Positions 24,602 through 35,535 are shown, counted from the stretch's first letter. The stretch: 64,000 nucleotides of DNA from Guillardia theta CCMP2712 (GCF_000315625.1 NW_005434635.1:32843-96842), one strand, 5' to 3'. Notes: a model not told the origin generated them from the sequence alone. A program made the numbers and translations.

Positions 24602-25549
24602 ATGCTAGTTGCAATGGCCTCCTCGCTCCTCCTGCTCCCGACCGCGCTATCTTCAGCTCCTTTGCCATGCTTCATGCAGAGCAAATCTCCTCTTCTCAGC
24701 TTGATGCAGTTTGACTCCTGCCTGTCTTTCGCCTCCAAAGCCGAGACTCTCACGCTTCGCGGTGGTGGGAACAATGGCGTGAGGGTCAGTCGGAATGGCG
24801 CGAGCATGAGCTTCGTTGCAAACAATGGCGCGAAGTCCGAGAAAGCTGGCAAAGGCTCAGATCCTGCAGTGATCAGTGCTGATGAGGCTGGTAAGAAGAA
24901 TGTAACCCTCAATGTTGATATGCACAAGATAGAAGCGCTCAGGAAACTGGGCGCTTCCCTGCGCATCGGAGGCCCTGGAACAAGTCGCAGGAAGTTCAAG
25001 AATGTGCGCGCTATGAGCGACAAGGCCGAGGACGCGATGTTCCAGGGAACTCTCAGGAAGCTGGGTATCAACCAAGTTCCTGATATTAAGGAAGTTCAGT
25101 TTGTCAAGGAAGACGGAACTTGCATGGTGTTTTCAAACCCGCGCGTGCTTGCTAACATCGGCAGCAACACTTTTGTGTGCCAGGGAGGATACGAGACTGT
25201 AAGACCGCAAGGCCTTCCTGACGAGATCGCAAAGATAATCGAGAAGAACGGGATTGATGTCGAACGGCTCCGTAAGATTGCCAACAATGCAATCAGCTCC
25301 AAGTTGCACCCAGCAGAAGAGTCAGCGTCTATGAACCAAACAATTGCCGGGGAAGGGGTTCAGGATGCACATGTTGATACGAAGAAAGATGAAGAGCAAG
25401 ACAAAGATGGAGATACTGCGAATGAGCAGCAAGAAGCCGCCGCCAGTCCGGCTGGTGCTGCGGAAGAGAACAACGATAGCCCTGTGGAGGAAGGGAAATC
25501 GGTTGCTGCAAATGAGGAGGATGGGGAACAGCAAGTGGAAGAATGTTAA
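24602..25549 (+). CDS. NAC-beta / BTF3-like protein with ER-type leader
   Basis: Beta subunit of the nascent-polypeptide-associated complex, which binds ribosomes near the exit tunnel. Intronless. The NAC domain is clear: KLGASLRIGGPGTSRRKFKN (the RRK.K ribosome-binding motif in the form RRKFKN), LRKLGINQVPDIKEVQFVKED, GTCMVFSNPRVLANIGSNTF. Unlike cytosolic NAC-beta it has a leader, MLVAMASSLLLLPTALSSAP, a hydrophilic stretch and TLTLRGGGN before the domain, and a long acidic tail (EEQDKDGDTANEQQEAAAS) ending at 25,549. The frame is open back to 24,425, but the Met at 24,602 gives the best signal peptide. There is no Phe at the likely cleavage site. In cryptophytes a leader of this kind is expected for the periplastid compartment, which has its own 80S ribosomes; that location is inference. 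Confidence 0.82.
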   Translation: MLVAMASSLLLLPTALSSAPLPCFMQSKSPLLSLMQFDSCLSFASKAETLTLRGGGNNGVRVSRNGASMSFVANNGAKSEKAGKGSDPAVISADEAGKKNVTLNVDMHKIEALRKLGASLRIGGPGTSRRKFKNVRAMSDKAEDAMFQGTLRKLGINQVPDIKEVQFVKEDGTCMVFSNPRVLANIGSNTFVCQGGYETVRPQGLPDEIAKIIEKNGIDVERLRKIANNAISSKLHPAEESASMNQTIAGEGVQDAHVDTKKDEEQDKDGDTANEQQEAAASPAGAAEENNDSPVEEGKSVAANEEDGEQQVEEC

Positions 25550-25824
25550 ATTCCGTGCGTCCTTTCTTGATGTAAATCTTCATGGTCATGTTGATCGGTA
25601 CACGTCAAACCCTGTGAAGTATTTTACTCCAGCTAGCAATAAAGCGCGAGCCTCGCAGCCGCTGCTCTGGGTTGGAAGGTCTGAGACTGAGGAGTGCGCA
25701 GCAGGAGAAGCTATGGAAGCGTGAGAGGGGTGGAAGGCGAGAAGGGTCGTTGACGGAGGATCGGGAATCAGGAAGGGGGTGGGGACTGAGGAGGGGGACG
25801 AAAGGGGGCACAGGGAGGAGAAGG

Positions 25825-27586
25825 TCATCCCAGATGCTTCTCGTCCATGCCGAAGTAGAGGGGTTCGTCCGGAGGCCCAGCATGCCCGAAGTAGGGGGAG
25901 AGGGCGATGCTGCTGGCGTTGAAGCCCTTGTCCAGCAGGTCCATGCTGACTGTTCGATAGTTGAGCTGCTGCAGGAGCTTCGCATCGTCCTCCCTGACTG
26001 TCACCCCGGACCTGCCGATGTTGGAGATCCTTGAGACGGCAGGAGCGACCATGTGGGGCGTGCAGGAGGGCTGGCAGGGGAGGAGCTGCCGCGTCTGGAT
26101 GAGGTGGTAGATGCTCCAGTCCCAGCCGTCTCGGAAGTCGAGGAAGTCACTGTTGAGGATGGAATGGAAGACGCTGCGGTTGAAGGCGAGGCCCGTGTTG
26201 ACGAACCACTTCACCCTGCACGCCTTCCTCTCGTCCTCCTCCTTCTCCTCCCGCTCGCAGCCGAACTTGAGGTAGACCCCCCAGCAGCCGTCGCAGCGAT
26301 CGCGAATCTTCAGCAGAGCTTGCAGCGTCAGGAGAGCGTCCGGGGTGGGCACGTGGTCTTCCTCGAGGAGCAGGACGTCTCGCTTGTAGTCGCTGAGCTC
26401 GGGGAGCATTGAGAAGACAGCGCGGAGGAGGAAGATCCAGTGCTCCTTAATGACCAGCACGCCGTCCGAGCCCCTTCCCCCGACGCCTCCGATGGCTGGC
26501 TCGGTGGAGGGATGGAAGAAAATTCGGAGGGTGCAGAAGTCGACGGAGAGGAGCACGTCGAAGATCTCCTGTGAGGGCTTGTCGAGGCTGACGATCAGAA
26601 GCACGTCGTGAATGCCTCGCACCCTCCGCAGAGCGTTGAGGACGGAAGAAAGATAGTTGGGCCTGTCGTAGACGTACATGGCGATGGGAATGAAGAAGTT
26701 CTTCCCCCCCTTCCATGAGAAGCTGGTCGGCAGCTTGTTGAAGATGTATGGGGAATGCTGATTCCAGATCTCCTGCAGGTAGCGGTGAGGAGAGGAGGAG
26801 AAAGAAAGTAGAGAAAGAGGAGGAGCAGTGGAAGAGAGGAGAATAGGAGAGGAGGAGAGGCTAGCCGAGGAGGAAGGGAGAAAGCAGAAGATTATAGACA
26901 CGCGAGGAGAACTACACGGAGAAGCAAGAGGTACCTGAAGCGCCCGCAGGGGACGGTTTCTTTCTTCTTGCTCATTCAACTGAGACGGGCAGAACTGCTG
27001 GATGACTCTCTTGAGCATGGCCTGGTCACGTCCTCGGGTCAGGCTGGAGCAGGAGCGAGCAGGAGCACCTTGCTCTTGGAGTGGTCGACGGTCTTCCTGC
27101 CCGCCACCTCCAGGCTCTTCCGCTCGCTGCTCCTCCTCAGCGAGTCCTGCAAGGTCGAGATGCTCAACTTGTCGTGAAGAATCCTGCTCTGCAGCGGTCA
27201 AATCCAAAATCGAGGGAAGTAGACGGGGAGGAGAGAAGAGAGAGGAGGAGGAGAGAAGAGAGAGGAGGAGAGAAGAGAGAAGAGAAGGGGACAGGTAGGG
27301 AGGGGAGGACAGGGGAGGAGGGTAATGGGAGAGCGAAGAGAAAGTATAGCATATCGATGTGATTGAGAACCTCACAGAGAAACAGGATGGAAAAAACTTC
27401 ACCTGCCCACGTTTGTCCTCAAATCTTCTCTTCCAGCCTATCCGTTGCGGTGGTCAAGAGTCTGCAAGTACACGTGTTTCACCTTACCCATCGCCCGAGA
27501 ATCTCTTTGTATGAGTTGTCGACAAGTCGAATCGCGTCAAGGGTTGTGCTGTTGAAGCAATCTCCATAACCCTCTCTCACTGCCAT
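25825..27586 (-). CDS. GlcNAc-transferase II (MGAT2-type, GT16)
   Basis: Adds the second branch GlcNAc to the alpha-1,6 mannose arm of N-glycans in the Golgi. The last exon (26,770 to TGA 25,827-25,825) holds the catalytic domain: FFIPIAMYVYDRPNYLSSVL, CTLRIFFHPSTEPAIGG, the acidic metal/nucleotide-sugar motif LLLEEDHVPTPDAL, CWGVYLKFG, WFVNTGLAFNRSVFHSIL, DFRDGWDWSIYHLIQTR, CTPHMVAPAVSRISNIGRSG. Upstream exons give ILHDKLSISTLQDSLRRSSE and AMLKRVIQQFCPSQLNEQEE, probably the stem. The first exon I can trace begins MAVREGYGDCFNS at 27,586; no membrane anchor is visible there, so a further 5' exon may exist. The length and core motifs fit the family. Its presence implies complex-type N-glycan trimming in this organism. 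Confidence 0.82.
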
Positions 27587-27822
27587 AATTGAAGAAATCT
27601 CACGTGATAGTTCGATTCGACAGACCGATCACTTCGTGCGAAGTGGCTTCTTTGACAAACACCACGAGCAATCTCTTGTACATCCAGAGAGGATAACCCT
27701 GAAGAATGTGTCGGTCAGGTCAGTATTCCTTTGTCTCTTCTCCATCAATTTCACCATCATTCTTTATACAGTCGACTCAACCACCCTGTTTACCCACCTC
27801 CTCTTCCTCTTTAGCATGAACA

Positions 27823-27932
27823 GCATCATCTCCATCTCCATCTCCATCTCCATCTCCATCTCCTCCTCCTCCTCCTCCTCCTCCTCCTCCTCCTCCTCAT
27901 CATCATCATCATCATCATCAACCCTCCCCTTC

Positions 27933-27981
<49 letters not shown>

Positions 27982-28021
27982 TCATCATCATCATCATCAT
28001 CAACCCCCCCCTTCCTCCTCG

Positions 28022-28053
<32 letters not shown>

Positions 28054-28058
28054 TACAA
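27823..28058. repeat. Compound trinucleotide/hexanucleotide microsatellite
   Basis: Blocks in order: CATCTC repeats, then TCC, TCA, a short unique link, TCG, TCA, a second link, TCA. It reads open in several frames as poly-Ser or poly-Val on plus and poly-Met, poly-Thr or poly-Asp/Glu on minus, and should not be annotated as protein. It lies between the start of the GlcNAc-transferase gene and the stop of the next minus-strand gene. Confidence 0.9.
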
Positions 28059-28123
28059 CCTTTGAGTCTGGACATCTGCCAACAGTGGAAGAGCTTGACT
28101 GGCTCGTCAGGAGTCGAGGCATC

Positions 28124-30219
28124 TCATCGAGACATCTCGAGTGTTGGATCATGTCGGACAGAGAGTGTATCAGCTGTTCTCTGACGCTCTGCTCGGAACT
28201 CCTCCTGAGTCACAGCTGTCAGTCTCCTTGCTTCCTCTTTGTCAAGATACTTCTTCATCGTCTTGAACTCGTCGCTGTCCTTCAGCAGCTGTTCAAGGCC
28301 CTCGACGTCCATGTCGCCCACTAGCAGGTGGTCTGTGTAGCTTGCCAAGCCCCTGTGATGTGGTCAGTTTTGAGCGCATTACGATGGCGAAAATGAAAGA
28401 GAGAGGAGGGAGAGGAAGAAGAAGTTGGCAAGGGAGGACGGTGAGGAAAAGGAGGAGGAGGAGGGGAAGTTGAAAAATCAAAGAGCACAGCAAAAGCATT
28501 GCAACAAGTTCGAACCCAGGATCAGCTTCTCTTCTCAGAATCGTGAGATAAGCGTGCTTCACATGATCTTCGATGCTCGCCCTCATCTCTTGGATCCCCT
28601 GAAGGTATCAAACCTCCCCATCAGCTCCTTGACGCCTCCACCAGCTCGCCGCTCACCTTCCTCATCTCCTCCTCATCTCCCTTTCTGCCTCTTGATCTCC
28701 CTCCCATCAGTTGCCCCTGGCGTGCCCACCACCATTATCAGCCATCCCAGCATCGCTTGTATATGCAGCAACTACCATCAACTCTGCAGCATCAACCCCA
28801 AACATGACGAGCAGGTAAGAAACTCCTGCAGCCGACACTCTCAGTCCTGCCCCTCAACGTCTTCCGCTACCTCCACAGAGCCTCCCTCCTTGACCACAGG
28901 CGATCCTGTTGAGCCCGTCCTCCCTGGAGCAGGTGGGAGAGAGGACACGAGGAACGGATCCGTCCGATAGGCAGAAGAACAACTTCTTGTCATGCAGGCA
29001 GACCTCACCCGGGCCTCTGCCGCCGTGGCGCTCGCAGGCTCTCGCTCCTCCCTCTGCAAACTTCACGCAGTCAAGCTCTCCTCCTGGCAGTAGCAGAAGA
29101 GGTACGTTGTGTCTCCTAACACCTGAGATCGCCCTGGGATCGAGCAGCTCCTGTGACAGCCTGAGGTCCTCCGACCCGTCCAGACCCTCAACAATCCTCC
29201 TCGCCATCATCAGCGCTACTGCTGCCAGACCCCGACACACGACCCTCTCTGCAGCGGATGGCACTGCTGCTGGGGAGGAACAGGCTGAAAGCTCAGGTCC
29301 GCTCCAGTTCCCACCTGGAAGCAACCACTGCGTCCAAGGGCACTGTCAACAAACCCGAACACACGCGAGCATGTGTACGTGCCTGGAGCAGGGGAGGAGG
29401 AAGAGGAGCTGCTTCTTCTACTTGCCTTGCGACCTCATCCCCATGGATGTCCTTGTAGGCCTGCATCACTTGCCCTGCCGCCGTGACCTGAAAGTGGAAA
29501 CAACCGACGGCATCATGGAAAGAGGACGATGTCAAGGAGGGAGGAGGGAGGGAGGTGGGAGGGAAGGGGAAGGAAAAGGAAAGAAACTGGGGAGGGAGGA
29601 GGAGGAGGGAGGAGGGAGGAGGGAGGAAGCGGAGAGGGAGCGGAGAGGGAGGAGCGAGCGAGCGAGCGAAAGAGGAGGAAGAGGTTCGTTGACTTGGTTT
29701 ACCAGGAGAGATGTTGGAGTCTTGACTCGTCGTGGATTTATAGTCTGAAAAGTCTTCCCCGTCACCTTCATATGAGCAAGTGCTTGTCACGATACCAGTA
29801 CCGGCGCTTTCATAGCAACGTCTTCCTGTGAGGGAGTCATGGGAAGGTGCTTGGAGAGAAGAACATGACTCACCGCATGGCGAGGAGCAGGAGATAGCGT
29901 GCTGGTCAACAGCTGCTGCTTCTGACATTTTCAACCAGTCCGTCAAGTCCGTCAGGCCCTTACCGGAGGAGAGTTCCGCATGTTCCTGTCGTCGACCGAC
30001 TCGCTCAATCTTGTCCACAGCCAAAGGTTGATCGTCAACACCAAAACGCTCCCTTGGTTGTTACAGGAAGTCACTAGTGATAGTTTTGAAAACTCGGCAC
30101 TGGTGCCCTTCACAGCAAAAGCGATCATTACCTGCTATCAGTAGTGGGAGAATCTTCTTTGCAAGAGAATTGGATGAAGCATTGGATCTTCTCCTAGAGC
30201 TCCCTTGGACAGAGAGCAT
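28124..30219 (-). CDS. Type II membrane protein with C-terminal DUF4214-like domain
   Basis: Exons read leftward from ATG 30,219. The N-terminus MLSVQGSSRRRSNASSNSLA is followed by a hydrophobic anchor (ILPLLIAVTSC..., VLVLTINLWLW), then KQQLLTSTLSPAPRHAEDVA, VTGKTFQTINPRRVKTPTSL and VTAAGQVMQAYKDIHGDEVA, all phase-consistent. Middle exons (29,260-28,950) are uncertain. The C-terminal exons give GIQEMRASIEDHVKHAYLTI, LRREADPG joined to GLASYTDHLLVGDMDVEGLE, and LLKDSDEF, which fits the DUF4214 pattern (Y...L.RE.D..GL..Y...L..G......L..S.EF). DUF4214 is often attached to glycosyltransferases or surface proteins, and the gene adjoins the GlcNAc-transferase, so a Golgi role is plausible but unproven. 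It ends at TGA 28,126-28,124. Confidence 0.6.
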
Positions 30220-31303
30220 TCTTATTCCGATGGCTTCGGGCTCGGGGAGAAGACCAGTTCTCCGGTCTCACAGCGAAGCTAGAGATGGGGGGAAAGCCTT
30301 CCTCTGACGCCATGCATTCTCGCTCTTTGAAGACATGTGGATGGTATTATCACGTGATCGACAATATCATTCCCTTCTGCTTCCTCTCAGGCCTCATCTC
30401 CTTCTCATCGCAGCATCTTGAGCATGTTCTCTCTGCAGGCGAAAACATACAAGGGACTGGATAAGCGTGTTATTGCAGCCGGAGGCCCCGCCGGGCGGCG
30501 GCCCTCCGCCCGCCCGGCCGGGTTGGCGCTGGCAACTTGATTTGACTGATCGCTGAGTAAATGATCGCCGGCCGGGCGGCCCGACGCTCCGGTCCCGGCG
30601 AGGCCGATTGTTCGTCGGCCCTGAGTAAGGGCCTGACTCATTTTCACGGCCGTCGGACCGTGCCCCTGCAACACTGATGGCATGATTGCATGATGTGGCA
30701 CAGTCGGATGATCGCATCATAAGTGGAGCCGCTGGAATAGCACTGCGATCACTCTAACTTAGGCGCATGCTCTTCGGAAGTTCCATGCCCAATTTTGCCG
30801 TTCGAGAAATTCTCGCTATGAAGTGATGATCAGGGGATCATCATGAAGTTACCACCGTACGGTACTGTTGCTCACCGGGTGTGTGGATCGCACTCTACTA
30901 CTTCTGTTCCGCCGCTGCCACTGCTGCCACGGTTTAGAGTATTGTCGATGATTAACAGTGTTGTAAATATGATATCCATATGAGAACCCCAGGTGATGTT
31001 CTTGTCCCTGGACTCAGCGGCTATCGCTTAATTCTACTGCCCAGTTGAAGCGAAAGGTTGTTCGACACCTTCCGATGCTCAGATATGTTCGTGCTGGAAT
31101 ACAGCCAGCGACATAAGGAACCAAAAACATGAAAACCAAGTCATTACACTGATATGCTGCAACTATCACAGTTTATTGCACTTTAAACATTGTAACAAGC
31201 AGCAAGTTAACCTTGCGCGTCCATGATCCACCATACACTACACGGTACTGTCCAAGAAACAACTGCGAACAGACTGCTATCTTTCCAGGAAAGACGCTCA
31301 CGT
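30220..31303. other. Intergenic, with GC-rich island
   Basis: 30,470-30,660 is a GC-rich island (CCGCCGGGCGGCGGCCC, GGCCGGGCGGCCCG) with GCCTGACTCA at 30,629. Elsewhere the sequence is ordinary. 31,140-31,300 is the 3' flank of the carbonic anhydrase gene. I see no gene. Confidence 0.5.
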
Positions 31304-32173
31304 TCACTTCTTGATGGCCTCCTCGAGAACCTTGCGGTTCTGAGCAACCTCAGCGTTGCTGGACTCGTCGTACCTCATTCCGAAGGGATCCTCCATGCCC
31401 TCAGGGAACCAGTTGATCTTCTTCAACTCACCAGTGCCGGTCTCGTACACGCAGGCGTGGATGCGAGGAGTGCTGTAGGGCTGAGTGGGCTTGGTCATCT
31501 TGAGGCGGTTCTGCACAATGGCGAGCTGGTAGACGTTCATGCAGGACTCCATGACGTTGAGCTCGACGAGCTTCCTCTTGCGCTGCTCCTCGTCCGGAAT
31601 GGCATCCAAGACGTCAGCGTGCGCACGGTAAACGTTGCGGACGTGGGAGATCCAGTTCTCGAGAGGGCTGGCATAGTTCTCCTTGTTGAGAGCGATGTTG
31701 ATGCCCTCGCAGGAGTAGTGTCCGCAGACGATGATGTGCTGGACCTCCAAGTAGTCAACAGCGTACTGGAGGGCACTCATCAAGTTCACATCGAAGGGAA
31801 GCACGATGTTGGCCATGTTGCGGCAGACGAAGACTTCACCGGGCTCAGCACCGATGATCTCGTTAGCGGCAACACGGGAGTCAGCAGAGCCGATCCAGAA
31901 GACCTCGGGCTTGTGGACGCTTCCGAGCCTGTCGAAGAACTTGGGGTCCTTGGCCTTCTTTGCCTGAATCCACTTCTTGTTGGCTTCGAAGAGAGGAGCA
32001 ACGATGTCTGCCTTGGACTGCATGCGAAGGCCACCAGCAACACTGGAGGTGCTGGAGCGGAGGCGGGGAGCAACCATGGCCTTGCCCATTGAGGCTCCGG
32101 GAGCAACAAAGGCGGAGACAGCATCGAAGCTGCAGGAAAGAGCAAGAGCTCCAGCAAGAATGATCTTGTGCAT
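31304..32173 (-). CDS. Beta-carbonic anhydrase homologue, plastid-targeted, one zinc ligand replaced
   Basis: Intronless, 289 residues. The leader MHKIILAGALALSCSFDAVS is followed by AFVAP (ASAF-type cleavage with Phe at +1) and a Ser/Arg-rich transit peptide ending near GGLRMQSKAD. The core is clearly beta-CA: VFWIGSADSRVAANEIIGAE, PGEVFVCRNMANIVLPFD, LQYAVDYLEVQHIIVCGHYS, CEGINIA. In active enzymes the first motif is C-x-D-S-R, where Cys binds zinc. Here residue 96 is Ser (codon TCT, 31,886-31,888), whereas Asp98, Arg100, His152 and Cys155 are kept. Either the protein is an inactive or altered homologue, Ser acts as a ligand, or the base is an error (TCT against TGT). GHYSCEG also differs from the usual GHYGCGG. 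The Met at 32,173 is preferred over the upstream in-frame Met at 32,203. Confidence 0.9.
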   Translation of the reverse strand: MHKIILAGALALSCSFDAVSAFVAPGASMGKAMVAPRLRSSTSSVAGGLRMQSKADIVAPLFEANKKWIQAKKAKDPKFFDRLGSVHKPEVFWIGSADSRVAANEIIGAEPGEVFVCRNMANIVLPFDVNLMSALQYAVDYLEVQHIIVCGHYSCEGINIALNKENYASPLENWISHVRNVYRAHADVLDAIPDEEQRKRKLVELNVMESCMNVYQLAIVQNRLKMTKPTQPYSTPRIHACVYETGTGELKKINWFPEGMEDPFGMRYDESSNAEVAQNRKVLEEAIKK

Positions 32174-35100
32174 GGTCAGGTAAGAACTCGTGAAAGAGAG
32201 CAAGGAGCCGAGGATGCTTCGCGAGAAGGGAAGTACCGCAGAATGTTAATCACCGCATGGACCCTGGTTTAAGAAGGGGGCGGAGTGAGGGGGGCGATGC
32301 GTCGCGAACAATCGGTGGGAGGGGTAGGGGTACTGCTAGGGGGTGGTTTGGAGATCCCGCTGGGGTAAGGTCGTTGAGATAAGAAGGACATGGGGGGTGG
32401 AGGTGGGGGTAAAGGACAACATAGATTCTACAAAAGTACTTTGCAGCTACTGCAATTTAGAATTATTTTCAATTTAAGTAATTGTTTTGGTATATGTTTA
32501 CTATGATATAATTAGTAAGTGAAAATATTCTGATTCATTCGCTGTTGTCGAACATCATCTTCAGGAACAATCAAGCGCTGTAAAGCAAGCCTACGGATCC
32601 TAGAAGTTTATATTATTTTTAAATGTATAATATTATATCTTTGTAACGTATTTTCGATTATCAAACTGGTAGTGCTGATACAATTCTTTCTTCAGAGTAC
32701 AATGATTGTAACAATGTTCACAAATAGCCTAAAGTAATGGTACAAATAAAATAGATTTAGATTTACTTAATCGATCAAGGTCGATAATCTTCGACGACCA
32801 AAACCAGGTAGTTTTCATCGATTCTCTCACAAAAACTATGTACAACTATTATAAGTATAACAGTTGTTTAAGTTTTTTTAGAAGAACCCCACCCCACCGA
32901 TCGATGACCTGTAAAACAACCCCACGATCGCATGGGTACTATAAGTATGCACTACCCACCCTTCTTATAACACCCACCCACCTCCAGGCAGCTATCTTTC
33001 TACAGCAGACCTTATTACCCTGTAAATTTGATCTTGAAGTACCCCCACCCCCTGTGGATCCAATCCAACACTCATAAAGGGGAAGACCCTTTGCTGGGTC
33101 AGTGAGCGGGTACGGGAAGGGTACTGAGCCAGCAAGTCCTGGTGAGGTACCGAAGGGGGTAGGTCGTGTAAACCAATTTGCTGAGTTCTTTCAACAGCCA
33201 CATCCCCGCTCTGACACTACTCATTCAGCGCCTCTCAGTCTCTGCCTTCAACTCGAGTCCGCCCGGTAGAATCGGCGGCCTTGTTTCCGTTTCCCTTCCG
33301 TTTCCTATCAAAGTTTTAGTTAAGAATCAGTACCAGGACAAACTGTCAGTAGTCCAGGCCCCGGACCTTTGACGGCGGCGTTTTCTCCGGATGGCGGGCC
33401 CGATGACGGGACCTGCCATGTCGGATGCAGGGTGGCTTTTGTAATGACCAGCCAAGCAGAGAGAGCGGAGAGGGAGCAAGAAGCAGAGACTGCAGGAGAC
33501 GAGTTGTGTGCCTCCTGCATGGAATTGGAGAACGGAGAGATGAATGGTCGAAAGAGCTGAGGGTGGTTTCGAAAGGATGGGTACATACACTTGGGAACCT
33601 CATCGCAGATGCTATTAGAATCAAGGGGAAGTGATGCGAGGCGCTCACTTAGAAACAAGAAGTTGAAAATGATTCTGGCAAGACAACTGGAAAGGGGTCG
33701 AGCTACTACAAGATGAGGCGACGAACAATACCCATGAGCGCGATGACTTGGTTCTTGTTGGAAAAGGACCACTTCCTGGAGTTTCTACCTTGAACTTCTT
33801 ACGTTGAAGACCGTGAACGTCTGAATAGACCAGTGTCTAATCGTGCCAATGATCCACTGGCTCAATTTGAAAATGTCGCTCGGACGAATTGGTGTTTTAC
33901 ACAAAAAGGTCGACTCGACGACGACTTCACGTTGCTCCGAGAAGGGAGGGAAGTCAGAGACCTCACTAAAAAGTTGAAGAACAATCAAACTCTGGAGGCC
34001 AACGAAATTCTGATGTCAAGAACTGATGGGATCATATTGTAGTTCTTGCGACGTTCGTAACATTTTGACAAAACCAGTTATATTTGGACCTGGTCACAGA
34101 GTTCTTAATTATGGTGAGAATGGATGCAATGGCTGTCCAGCAGGTACAAGCTACTGACCATATTTTTGCACAAGTCCCCTGTCCATTCCGCATCATCTAG
34201 TAGTACGAGGCCCGCACGGCGAGCCCGGTTGAATGAGGGTAGGATCGATGAAAGTTGATAGCAAGCAATCAAGCGGCCTTACCGCTACCTGTCTTGCTTG
34301 CCGGGTTTTGACGGAACTAACACATAACTATATTTTGTGGTCGCCTAGCCGGCGGCTGGAGTCTTGAGAACCCTGAGCCGGGCTATCCGTGTTTGGCGGC
34401 TATAGCCTGTATGCTCTTTGAGTTTCAGAGCTGTCGGGCTCAGTCGGGGCGGAGGCTTCGAGTAGCAAACTTTCCGAGTCAGGGAGTCTGTAAGACAACG
34501 GCACTGCCTGACTCCTGAAGGTGGCTGGGCAACTGCCCGGGAGGCCGCGGCCGGGACTCCGGCCGACATGATCCCGTCACCAGCCTTTACTCAAAGATCA
34601 GCAAGTTAAAAATCACTGTACGAAGACAATCAGGACCGTAGAAGAGGCTTGACCCTGACACCGCAAGTTGTCGCGCAGGCCATACGGCGAGAAGAGAAGA
34701 GACAGCGAGATCGCCACAGGAGTCCAGCTGAGCCGAGCCTAGCCGCCCGGGCACCGTGTACGGGACTGAGTGACTAACGTTCCGCTGGGCCCGGGCGCGC
34801 CCGGTCTCTCAGCCTGGCAGTGACTGGCTACCGTACGGTACTAGTAGGCTGACCCGCCTTACCCGGCCGACTTGAACAGTCCGATCGGCCAACTGGCAAC
34901 CCGGTGCCGCGGCCGCCGGAGCCCCCGCTCAGCTGGCGGACGGTGGGGGCGCCGGGCGGCGCCGGGGCCGGGCCTGGCCGCCGCTGAGCGGCCGCGCGCC
35001 GCGGCGAGTCCGACACGTCACTGCGTGACACTGGCCGCCGCTTGAGTACTAACTAGGCCGCTGTCACTGAGTCACGGTGGCCGGGCCGAGCCCGGGGGGC

Positions 35101-35535
35101 ATGTTTTGAAAGACCTAGTCACAGGGTGAATGCGGCGGTTGTTGACGCTATGTATACGTGTACCGGATGCTCACGGCTGGTTGACTGTGCCAAACTCAAG
35201 GTGACGAGAGAAGGGGAGAAGAGAGCGGAAGAAACTAGCCTGACTGGGAGATGATCGCTTGAAGCTCGGATAGCAAGTCCGCCCTGGGAGGGAAGCAGAC
35301 CGGTAACTGTTGACAGAGGGAAGTTAAGTAGCCGCAGCTGCATCGCGGTAGGGAATGGAATTTGGTTGCACTTGATTCCAGTCTGATCAAAGTCTGCACT
35401 GCTCCCAACCCACGGCTGACTCGCAATGTTTGATTTTCTCTCTGAAGTCTCCGAGGGCAGATAGCTTTCAATTCGTTCCAGCCGTCTATCATCTACTCTG
35501 TTAGGTGCTGAGACGGATTTCCACGTTCAAGGACG
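32174..35535. other. Long intergenic region with two different compositions
   Basis: 32,280-33,180 mixes GGGGTAGGGG/CCCACCC words with very AT-rich sequence. 33,370-34,040 has some coding character: plus-strand frames read CLLHGIGERRDEW (about 33,505) and MSNRANDPLAQFENVARTNW (33,833-34,042), but they do not join and I recognise no family, so a degraded or unrecognised gene is possible. 34,200-35,110 is the largest GC-rich island, with ACTGAGTGAC (34,765-34,774), CACTGAGTCAC (35,065-35,075), GGGCCCGGGCGCGCCCGG and GCGGCCGCGCGCCGCGGCG. The last 400 nt lead into the membrane-protein gene. Confidence 0.4.

Noticed and set aside
27764-28184. ORFs of poly-Ser, poly-Val, poly-Met, poly-Asp
   Set aside because: They are translations of a trinucleotide microsatellite, open on both strands.
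33368-33640. Alpha/beta-hydrolase fragment (CLLHGIGERRDEW)
   Set aside because: Only a short resemblance to an HGIG motif; no continuing fold, no splice-consistent exons, and the other strand is equally open.
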